Below are positions 44,097 to 64,000 of a DNA stretch of 64,000 nt, piece after piece. The notes under the pieces are model-generated. The model made no database searches and had not been told where the DNA came from. It worked only from the letters and a program-made list of their open reading frames with translations. A program made the position numbers and the translations under genes. This DNA comes from Ridgeia piscesae (lineage: Eukaryota; Annelida; Polychaeta; Sabellida; Siboglinidae), in NCBI GenBank assembly GCA_025642075.2, contig JAODUO010000156.1, forward strand, positions 1 through 64,000. Reading direction: 5' to 3'. How positions within the stretch are numbered: the first letter of the stretch is position 1; every line of letters starts with the position of its first letter.

Positions 44097-44423
44097 ATGG
44101 GTGGAGGAACCGGGCACGACCAGATGGTAGGCGGGGTTCCCGTAGCGAAAGCGACTGTGGCTGGACAGCCAGTGGACTGTCTGTTAGACACCGGCAGCCA
44201 GGTCTCGTTTGTGACAGAGTCGTTCTATCATGCGATACTGCAGCCTCAAGGACACATGTTACATTCTGCGCGCAACTGGTTAAGCATACGGGCGGCGGAC
44301 GGTTTGGAGATACCATATGTTGGGTACTTCGAGACCACGGTGTACGTCGCAGGTGTGACAGTCGAAGATAGAGAATACTTGTGCGCGACGCAGGACATAA
44401 ACTTCCTGGGTTACTTTGGATGA
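44097..44423 (+). pseudogene. Retroviral-type aspartic protease of Gypsy element
   Basis: The frame contains VDCLLDTGSQVSFVTESFYH, with the catalytic DTG, and downstream INFLGYFG, where the ILGxD/G-type flap end is expected. A frame break follows at 44423, and the linker to RT (44475-45070) is in another frame. Confidence 0.75.
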
Positions 44424-45072
44424 ACGTGTTGTCACACGTCCCGGAATTTGCTAGATGTTTGGAAAAGGTAACTGTTGCAGACAACTTCCGATTCGCACGA
44501 GTGGCAGGCAGACAAGCTGTGTGCGTACCTGCCAGATCAACTGTATTCGTTCAAGCAGTGGAAGGGCGAATTGGACAGACCGCCGCATTCGAGCCACTCA
44601 CCACCGGATGTGGACCCTCTTCTCGCTACGAACGCTGTCGTGTGCGACCACTCGTTCATGGTGGCAGTTGTTAATTCAACTGATGACGATTACTGGTTGA
44701 GACCGCGAACGCGATTGGGAGTGTTAAAGCCAGTGGATGTCCTTCCGGCTGGTGGAGTTCGAGTTGACGTGAGCGTGAACGAGATTGTCGTTGGTGTGGC
44801 GCCGCAACAGTCGTCCTCGAAGGAATCGTTTGGTGGAACAGATGACAATCTGATCTATCTGACGCATTTCACCGGCACAGACGATGAGCGACGTGAAGTA
44901 AGATCTTTGTTTAATCGACACCGTGTCTGCTTGCACAGTCAGACGACGACTTGGGGTGCACCAGTGCCGTGCAACACCGAATCCGGACAACAGACGATAC
45001 CCCCGTCACCATGCCGTACAGACGGATCCCGCCAACACAGTTGGATGAAGTCAAAGATCATCTTTTTAGAGC

Positions 45073-46100
45073 TTGGTGCGGACGGGTGCAATTATGGAGA
45101 GCAAGAGTGATTTTGCCAGTGCTGTTGTGTTCGTGAGGAAACGATCTGGGGCCTTGCGCATGTGTTGCGACTTCCGTGCGCTGAACGCGAAGACCGTGAA
45201 GGATGCGTATCCACTGCCACGGATTGACGTGTCGATGGATGCGTTGAGAGGTGCCCGGTGGTTCAGCACACTGGATTTGCAATCGGCCTACACCCAGGTC
45301 ACAGAAGACCAACACAAGACTGCCTTCACCACGCCATTTGGCCTGTACGAACACAGACGAATGTCATTCGGACTGTGTAACGCACCCGCCACATTCCAGC
45401 GACTCATGCAGACAGCTTTCCGCGAGGATATGTTCAGTATCTTGCTTTGCTACCTGGATGATGTCCTCGTCTTCTCCTCCACTATCGCTGAACAGCTCCA
45501 AAGACTGGACACGGTGTTCACGCGACTGACAGAATACGGGCTGAAACTGGAACCGAAGAAATGCGCATTCTTTCAATCTGAAGTACAATACCTCGGACAT
45601 CGCGTGTCGGCTGCCGGGATTGCGACCGATCCAGAGAAAGTCGCACCTGTAGAACGTTGGCCAAGACCTGAAACCCTGAAGCAACTGCGTTCCTTCATGT
45701 GGTTTGCTACCTACTACCGCCGCTACGTACCGTGATTTACCGCTATCGCGAGCCCAGTGAACGCTTTAATCACCACCTGCTGTCGTGACATCAAAGGAAA
45801 GAGAAGATTGAGTGCTTCATTCCAACTAGCAAGCAGATGGAATGAGAAATGTGAAGAGGCCTTCTCTGCAATAAAACTGGAGTTGACGAGTGCTACCGTC
45901 CTCGGATTTGCCGACTACAGCCAACCGGTTATCGTGGAAACGGATGCATCGGAATTTGGACTAGGAGCTGTGCTTAGTCAGATCCAAGACGGCAAGGCAC
46001 GAATCATAGCGTATGTGAGCCGTGGCCTACACAAGTTAGAAAAGAACAAAAGCAACTACTCATCTAAAAAGCTCGTCTGGTGTCGACAGCTGCTTCGAGG
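45073..46100 (+). pseudogene. Reverse transcriptase and RNase H of Gypsy element
   Basis: The frame 45073-45735 has the RT blocks LRMCCDFRALNAKTVKDAYP, STLDLQSAYTQV, MSFGLCNAPATFQRLM and the catalytic YLDDVLVFS. A TGA at 45733-45735 interrupts after YRRYVP. The frame then continues with an RNase H segment, VETDASEFGLGAVLSQ, to about 46100. A stop and then a shift to the integrase frames follow. Confidence 0.85.
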
Positions 46101-46434
46101 AATTGACCAGAACGACAAAGCTGCCAGCAGAAATACGCGTCAATGTTGTGGAGGCTCGAGAACAGGCGCCAGCAATCGTGGGTGACTCTATCGGAACGTT
46201 ACCATCCATATCACTAGCTGATATGCGTGAGTTGCAGAAGAGTGACGACGTCCTGCAACGTGTAATCTGGTATCGTAATCGGGGACGACACCTAGACATG
46301 TTGGAGCGATCGGATGAGTCAAAGGCGACGTTGGCTTTCTTGGCTATGGGACAGAGAATCGTTGAACACGGTGGTATGTTGTATCGTCACATAACCCCAG
46401 ACGGCATTCGACGCGAGCAGTTACTTCTGCCATC

Positions 46435-47400
46435 TTGCTTGAAGGAGACAAAACACTGCGCGGCCTGCATGACGAAGCAGGGCACCAGGGGGTTGAGCGC
46501 AACGAGGCCTTGGTCAGAGAACGATGCTACTGGGTTGGACTCCGTGCAGATGTGAAGAGATGGGTTGAGAGTTGTGAACGATGTGCCGTCTCAAGTCAAA
46601 ACGAAAACTCCCATGGGAAGGTTATCAGCGACGCGACCTCTTGAGGTATTGGCTATCGACTTCATTGTGTTAGAACCGGCATCAGATGGTAGAGAGAACG
46701 TTCTTGTCATCACCGACGTATTCACTATTCACAAAATACACGGTGGCAGTGGCGACACGCTACCAGCGAGCAAACACGGTGGCACGCATTCTTGTCAACG
46801 AATGGTTCCTCGTGTTCGGTGTGCCATTGGGTATATACAAAGCGATCTTGGCCGTAACTTCGAATCAGCGTTGATTCGCAAGCTGTGTACCATGTACGAC
46901 ATCAATAAGTCCCACACCACTCCTTACCACCCCGCTGGGAATGGTCAGGTGGAGAGGGTCAACCGTACGATGCACGGCCTGTTGCGGGTTCTACCAGCTG
47001 AGAAGAAGAAGAGGTGGGCGGACAACTTGAAGGAGGTCGTACACGCCTACAGTGTCACACCGCATGGCAGCACTGGCTATTCGCCACACTATTTGATGTT
47101 CGGGCGAGACAGCAGGCTACCCATCGACGTGCTACTGGGAGGAGAGGAGTCGTCATGTGATGGTTGGGTCCAGCAACATCAGCGTCGGTTGCATGACGCG
47201 TATGCGAAAGCAGCGACGCAGCTGAACAACCACGCCGACCAGCGAAAGACGCGTCTTGCAAGATCGCCACGCACGCGAGCTTCCACTCGCTGCCGGGGAG
47301 CGCATGTATCTCCGCAAGCACGGAGTGCTCGGGGGTAACAAGATCCAGGATGTGTGGCACTCCCTACCGTGTCGTGATGAACGAACGACGTCTATGTGTT
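46435..47400 (+). pseudogene. Integrase of Gypsy element
   Basis: The zinc-binding HHCC part (DEAGHQGVERN, then CERCAVSS) lies in 46435-46644. The core continues in the frame from 46565: LAIDFIVLEP (D), YIQSDLGRNFES (D) and HPAGNGQVERVNRTMHG (E). A C-terminal piece (NKIQDVWHSLP, then EPADGFGEQHTVKR) follows in other frames to about 47450. At least three frame changes. Confidence 0.8.
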
Positions 47401-47450
47401 CGAGCCCGCCGACGGGTTCGGGGAACAACACACGGTGAAACGGGCTGCAC

Positions 47451-49204
<1,754 letters not shown>

Positions 49205-49330
49205 TAATTATTATTACTTATATAGCGCAGTATCCTGTCCTGGAATGCTCAAAAGCGCTTTACAGTTTACTCCCTCACAGACCTGTTCAATCAAACGCCA
49301 TTTCAATTTCTCTGGGAAGCATCCAGCCAC
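49205..49330 (+). repeat. Dispersed repeat with tatatagcgc...aaagcgctttaca core
   Basis: Contains attattacttatatagcgca and then gctcaaaagcgctttacag, a motif pair I know from widespread short repeats in marine animals. Only the one copy is seen here. Exact ends are not defined. Confidence 0.4.
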
Positions 49331-49377
49331 ACTGCAATTAATGCGCGACGGCTGTTCATACAAATAACTACCACCAA

Positions 49378-49960
49378 GGGGCGTAGATCCAGTTTGAAAA
49401 GTGGGGGGACCAATTTAAATATACATGTGTGCGTGCGTGCGTGTGTGTGTGACCTGAAATACATATAAATGGTGGGGAACGGAGGACCAATAACTGGCTG
49501 CCTAATTCATACAGTCACAAAGTACAGAGGGTTTCAGAATGACTGTGTAAGATTTTCCTTCCCAGTCCTATCCTTTCACAAACAAAACTCTCATCAATCA
49601 AATAGGTTTAAGTTAGGAATTCTCAACTTCCATCGCTGGCTGCAGGATAAGAGTTGACAGAGCACTGAAAATGTAATTATTCTCAATGTGCATGATGGCT
49701 AATGGCAGTTAAGGATTCAAAATAATAGTTGCCCAGTTACTAGACTAGGGTCAAAATACTGAAATACCAGCTACATCAAATTGGTCAGTGAACTTGGTTG
49801 TCATGTCGGTATTCATTTTAAGTAAGTTGGGTTTGAATTATACACACACACACACACTCACACACACACACACACGCACACACACACAGACACACACAGT
49901 CTGCTTGGTCGTCGGGTTGCCCCCTCCAATGCAAAATCCTGGCTATGCCACTGCTGCTTC
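49378..49960. mobile_element. MITE-like element with ggcgtagcc-type inverted ends
   Basis: The left end ggggcgtagatccagttt and the right end, on the minus strand ggcatagccaggattttgca, are diverged inverted copies of each other. Both are followed by G-rich (ggggggacc or ggagggggcaacc) sequence and GT tracts. The interior has no coding frame of note. Target duplication not identified. Confidence 0.5.
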
Positions 49961-50690
49961 CTGATTCACGGAGTGACAAGATGCAGAGGTTACAGTGGTT
50001 CCTCTGTTGGACTTTCCAATCCCACATTTTGGCAAAGAAATTTATCATCATTCAAATGGGATCAAATTATACAAAGGGCAGGAATCTGCTGGTTCCGCTG
50101 TAGGCGATAAGTATCCGACCAGGCTGTTTTCCAAGGGGTGACAGGGCAAACAAAAATTAATCATCAGTTACGTGCTTGATGGCTAGTGTCTATTAATATA
50201 TCAACACAATTAAGGGTGCAAAATGATAGAGCCCGACATGACGAATATTTACTGTACTGAGATCAAGTTGTGCACTGCGGCCAACCAAGCATCTGACATC
50301 TGCATCTCTGTCGCATACTTTTTAATTGCATGAATATAAAGTCTTAATTATGTAAGTAATGCTGTAATTATTATTTCATCGTATACGTATTTTAAAGCAA
50401 TTATCAGTAGTTACATGTACACTTATGTGAAGCACATGAGAGCAATCTGAATGCTTTTTTATTGTTCATTTCAGTATGAGAAGTCTGCCTAACCACCATC
50501 GACAATTTGTTTATTAGGCACTCTTTTTGATGATTGAACTTTCTTAAATGTGTCTCCATGTGCCACGTGGTAGTTTTACACGTGATAGTTATGCACAGTA
50601 TCATAAAACTTATAGCAGAAATTGTTGATTTTAACCCTTAATATATTATAATGTTACAAAATAATATATTATTACAATTATAATGCTGAA
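49961..50690. other. Intergenic, no gene seen
   Basis: AT-rich unique sequence. No ORF or RNA feature supported. Confidence 0.5.
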
Positions 50691-50695
50691 AAAAT

Positions 50696-50935
50696 GTGTT
50701 GGTTGTACCACGTCATGGTCACATATTGACCACTTTCACTAAACTGCCACCATTTTGCAACATCATGGTCACAGCTCTACCATGTCAGTACCACTTTCAC
50801 CTAACTGCCACATCATGGCTATATGACTATACCATGTTAGTGCCACTTTTGCCGTACTGCCACCTCATGGCCACATGACTATACCATGTCAATGCTAGTT
50901 TCACGTAACTGCCACATTTTTGCAACATGGTAACT
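50696..50935. repeat. Four-copy tandem repeat, 52-61 bp
   Basis: Each unit contains actgccac, then atcatggtcacat, then ctataccatgtcagtgccac and tttcacct. The actgccac anchors are at 50743, 50804, 50856 and 50908. Copies are diverged. Confidence 0.75.
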
Positions 50936-50984
50936 ATGTAGTGTGCTAGCCGGGAATATAGAGTGAATAAACTTGCCCAGGGTT

Positions 50985-51078
50985 TAACACCGCAGCACAG
51001 GGTTCAAACCTTGATTCTCTTAATCGAAGAGTCTGAAGCTCTACCCCTGAGCCATTGCGTTCTACATGAATGAAACCT
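50985..51078 (-). repeat. tRNA-derived SINE head / tRNA-like sequence
   Basis: The minus strand reads atggctcaggggtagagc (A-box-like) and, about 35 bases later, ggtttgaaccctg (B-box-like, RNA polymerase III). An anticodon-like arm ctctt...aagag lies between. The acceptor ends do not pair well, so a SINE or tRNA pseudogene is more likely than a functional tRNA. Confidence 0.55.
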
Positions 51079-51682
51079 GGAAACCTCCAACAGTGACATG
51101 CACACACATACACACACTGCCCTGCCATTAGCAGGTATAACAACATTAACATATAGTAAGTACTAAGAAAATTAATACAAAACTATGAATATACACCCTC
51201 CTTTTAACTCAAGTTGTGATGAAAACATGGCAGTATGTTAGAGAAGTAAGAGAACCAGGGTATGGGTCCACTGGGTGCTGTGTCCATGAGTCTTGAGACT
51301 CCCTTGTTTCATCAATGGAGTCTTTAAATGCCACTTGGTAGGAGTCTGATTGCTCCCTAGCTTTAAAACATGACAAATCCAGTGTTAATAGCTGATGTTA
51401 ACGAGGCATCAACTTGTAAGCACATCGTAGCATGCTGCTTATGAATCCTGCATGGGCGCAGCCATCTTGGATTATGGACAGTACTACATGGCGGTGTTTG
51501 TTTGTAATTGGTCAAATTATTGCTCGTAGGAGATTAGAGTTGTTGAACAATTGCACATTTACGTTTTTTATGTGGGCATCCATGCATGAGCAGAGTGGGA
51601 GTTTACTGGGCACCCACCAATTTCCCATAAAAATCAATACCTGACCGCCTTTATGTAGGACATTTTTTTAACCATTTACACA
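51079..51682. other. Intergenic, no gene seen
   Basis: No ORF with family features. It contains ordinary AT-rich sequence before the second retroelement. Confidence 0.5.
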
Positions 51683-53873
51683 ATGCAGCAGGAGCAAAGC
51701 TGTGGTGCGAGTCAGTGGATGCAAACATGGAAGCACTACGCACATGCGACCGGCTTGAGTGAGAAGACTGAGTCTGTGCAGGTGTCCACGCTACTGACGG
51801 TGATAGGGGCGCTGGCTAGGCGGGTTTTAGCTACATTCGAGTGGAACCCTGCAACAAGTGCGGAAAAGATCCAGCCAGTGCTGGATCAATTCGAGGCATA
51901 CTGTCGGCCGAGATGAAATGTGCCATTTGAACGATACAAGTTTTATAAGTGACAACAACAAGCAGGCGAAACGTTTGACCAGTACGAGTACATAATTCTC
52001 TTTGGAATCACAGACAGAAGGGTAAGAGAAACATTGCTGGGCAAGGATGATTTAACATTGGCCAAAGTGTTGCAAACTGTTCTGGCGTCTGAAATGTCCA
52101 AATCACAGATACGTGAACTAGATGGCCTGGCGTCGCCATCCGTGAACGTGGTGCATCAACCAGAGAAAAACAGGTCAGAAAGGCCGAAGGGACGAACAGG
52201 CAAGTGCAGGTATTGTGGTAAAGTACACGAGTTTCGGAAGGAGAACTGCCCGGCGTATGGAAAAAAAATTGATATTTGTGGCTAACTAAATAATTTTGCC
52301 AGGCAATGCTTGCAGAGGCAGAGATCCGTAAGAACAGTAGAACTATATGAGTTTGAAGAAGAAGCTGTGTATAACGTTGAAGCATATACAGTACATGCTG
52401 CTCCAGACAGATTTGTAACACTGAAGCTGAGAAACTCGGAAAATGTCAACAAGTTTCAACTGGACACAGGCGCTGAATGCAATGTAATTCCCATACATTT
52501 GTACAAACAAGCGATGGGAGACATTAACGTGAAACCAAGCGACAATAAAATTGTAGCTTTTGGAGGCATGAAACTGAGCCTGAGGGGACAAGTAATGCTG
52601 CCAGTGTCACGTGGGAAGACATGGTGTACACTCACTGCAGTGTAACTTAGTAGAAGCAGATGTTCGTCCATTGCTTGGATGCAAAGCCTGTATTGGCATG
52701 AAGCTCATAAAAATGCTCGACTTTGATGACGTCAATCATCCTGTGACAGGTGATCGACCTGTGTTCGCTGTCAGGGATGCTGACAAGCCACTGACCAAGG
52801 ATCAGTTAGTGTCTAGGTTTCCTAATGTGTTTGTGGATGGCATAGGCAAGCTGGACGGCAACTACCACATCTGCCTGGATCCCGGCATAGATCCTGTGCA
52901 ACATGCACCGATACGTGTTCCGGTGGCACTCAGGTCAAAGCTATTGACGACACTGAACGAAATGGTAGAACAGGACGTTATGGCTCCTGTGACATCACCA
53001 ACTCCATGGATATTGTCAATGGTGGTTGTGCCCAAGAAGAATGGGAAGTTGAGGATTTGCCTGGATCCAAAGGACCTGTACGCTGCTGTTTAGAGAAAGC
53101 TTGATGAGCTAGTTGTGGAAGGCCAGCTTATATTCAAGGGTCACTGGATTGTAATTCCGGCATGCATGAGAAAGGAACTGATGGCAGTTACACACGCAAG
53201 CCATGTGGGTAATAAACTGGGTATAGAGGGATGTCTTCACCGTGCGCGGGAGGCACTCTATTGGCCACATATGTCTCAGGACATGAAGAAGTACATATTG
53301 ACTTGCGATGTCTGCCTAGCACATCAAGCATCTCAGCAGAAAGAGCCACTTACGCAGCATGAAGCGATCACGCGTCCATGGGCCAAGCTGGCCGTAGATT
53401 TGTGTGCCTTGCTTGGGCACACGTTATTGGTGGTTGCTGACTACTTCAGCAACTACATAGAAGTGGAGAGTCTCACATTGGTGACATCATGGAGCGTGAT
53501 ACGTGTGTTGTCATCCCTCTTCGCCAGACACTGGATCCCAGATGTGCTAGTATTGGATAACGGGCCACAATTTGCGTCCGCCGAGTTTGCTAGTTTTGCA
53601 AAGAAGTGGTCCTTCCAACATGTGATGTCTTCACCACACTATGCACAGTCGAATGGTAAGGCGGAGAATGCTGTGAAGAGGCTGTTCACAAAGTGTAAAG
53701 AAGATGGAGTGGCCAAGTTCCTAGCTCTCCTCGACTGGAGAAACACGCCATCCGAGGGAATGGGCACGAGTCCAGCACAGAGACTGATGGGCCGCAGATG
53801 CAAGACGTTGTTTCCCATGGCTGCTCCGTTGCTAGACTTTATCAACAATATACTTTGTGCCTATATCGGTTGA
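51683..53873 (+). mobile_element. Second Gypsy-type retroelement remnant, RT core deleted
   Basis: Gag-like start (51683-51916, TGA at 51914), a knuckle CRYCGKVHEFRKENC near 52206-52250, protease FQLDTGAECNVIP near 52455-52493, and the N-terminal part of RT to RICLDPKDLY near 53085. The rest of RT and all of RNase H are absent: at 53100 the sequence moves directly to integrase. The integrase frame 53115-53873 is open over 252 codons with the HHCC part (HASHVGNKLGIEG, then CDVCLAH), D in LAVDLCALLG, D in LDNGPQFASA and E in SNGKAENAVK. LTRs not seen. Confidence 0.85.
53115..53873 (+). pseudogene. Integrase of the second retroelement
   Basis: An open frame of 252 codons covering the zinc-binding domain and DDE core (see the element entry). 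The C-terminus stops soon after a GMGTSPAQRLMGRRCKT motif, so the DNA-binding tail is lost. It is the best-preserved part of a dead element. No ATG-led gene structure is implied. Confidence 0.8.
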
Positions 53874-54590
53874 TGTAGCAAATATACTTGGACTTTGAAC
53901 ATTTCGATTTTTAAATTAATTAAAATTTTGTTTGTACATGTACTGCAGTATTTATATTACAATAATGATTAGTTGCAGTTAATTGCGTTGATACATGTGT
54001 TATTTTTTTTTTGCTGGTTTGTTTTGTGACGAAATAGTATATGCTCCCCGATAGGGTGCAGCAAGGAGCAACCCCAGCGCTTGAAGAAAAATTAAGATTA
54101 CCGGGTATGTCAGATTTAGTAACCTCGACACAGAAACGTAGTAACATAATTGAGTATCAGCATTACCCAGAATTCACTTCTATTCATGAAGTGAAATCAG
54201 GGCCTTATGCAGGATAAAGGTTTTTACCAGTTACAAATTGTTTTGGTGGGAACATGGACGTGGACGTGAACTCGTATACATACAAGCTAGTTGAGATGTG
54301 CTTTATGACCTGAAATAAATTACACACATGTGAGTGATGTGACACCCATTTTAAGGTATAACTGACAAAATCTATGATTTTGGAAGACTTGCTCCTTTGT
54401 GTTTTACCAGTCCACTTATATTTCTACCCATCCACAATGGGGGGACAGGTCATTGGGTATCTACATAAAGCTATGAGTGACATACATAATGAAGAAATGT
54501 GTCGCTTATCACTTGAGCAATAAAACAGAATTCTGAGTAACATTGACATGATAAATCAGTTTACTACATTGATTGACGTAGTAAAATCTT
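53874..54590. other. Upstream region of WRNIP1
   Basis: No gene seen. AT-rich DNA with no clear TATA close to 54637. The WRNIP1 promoter or a 5' non-coding exon should lie here. Confidence 0.4.
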
Positions 54591-54636
54591 TTTGTTTAAG
54601 CATTACCCAGAATGTTATTTTGTGTTTGAGGTAAGC

Positions 54637-64000
<9,364 letters not shown>

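Larger units (their letters stand above)
43250..47450 (+). mobile_element. Ty3/Gypsy-type retroelement remnant
   Basis: The domain order gag, zinc knuckle, protease, reverse transcriptase, RNase H, integrase is that of Ty3/Gypsy. Every domain is split by stops or frameshifts. Long terminal repeats were not found by eye. It ends near 47.45 kb in the integrase C-terminus, followed by GC-rich sequence and a GT tract. Confidence 0.85.

Overview
The window is animal nuclear DNA. It has GT-AG introns, tRNA-derived SINEs, two decayed Ty3/Gypsy-type retroelements, hAT-type elements, long GT and TA microsatellites, and a seven-exon host gene for WRNIP1 (AAA+ ATPase with a UBZ zinc finger) that runs off the right edge. 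The mix of repeats suits a marine invertebrate, perhaps a lophotrochozoan such as a mollusc; that is an impression, not a demonstrated placement.

About two thirds of the window (1-42 kb) consists of two lineages of Polinton/Maverick (adintovirus-like) elements, i.e. integrated virus-like DNA. Element 1 (about 14.4-29.95 kb) is close to full length. On the plus strand it carries a NADAR-domain protein, an RPA1-like zinc-ribbon/OB protein, a CxxC-H protein, the packaging ATPase, two lineage proteins, an integrase with chromodomain, a small membrane protein, minor capsid/penton, a basic core-like protein, major capsid protein and an adenain-type protease. A convergent protein-primed-type DNA polymerase B gene with zinc fingers and introns lies on the minus strand. 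Some genes are intact (membrane protein, penton, protease). Others carry nonsense codons, frameshifts or microsatellite insertions, so this copy is decaying.

The left 14 kb is built from more copies of element 1. The DNA from 9753 to 14022 repeats 24823-29100 in direct orientation at a distance of about 15.07 kb, which is one element length, so the copies lie head to tail. The same DNA is folded back as a giant palindrome: 9872-13.98 kb is mirrored by 5.8-9752 around a 119-bp centre, and a poorer match continues to 4.5 kb. The first 4.5 kb is homopolymer-rich, low-quality sequence still recognisable as a degraded copy of 15.6-17.6 kb. Either the locus contains a tandem plus inverted array, or the contig end is a fold-back assembly artefact.

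Element 2 (about 30.37-41 kb, all genes on the minus strand) is a divergent relative with RPA-like, CxxC-H, polymerase, ATPase, two lineage proteins and integrase. PolB sits between the CxxC-H and ATPase genes instead of at the far end, and no capsid or protease genes are present. Next come a small three-exon acidic-protein gene (41.43-41.97 kb), an inverted repeat (42.26-42.54 kb), a Ty3/Gypsy remnant (43.25-47.45 kb), a 600-bp GT tract, repeat-rich intergenic DNA, a second retroelement remnant lacking its RT core (51.68-53.87 kb), and the WRNIP1 gene from 54.64 kb. WRNIP1 intron 3 contains a hAT-type element (58562-60526) with a near-perfect 8-bp target duplication and a MITE nested inside it.
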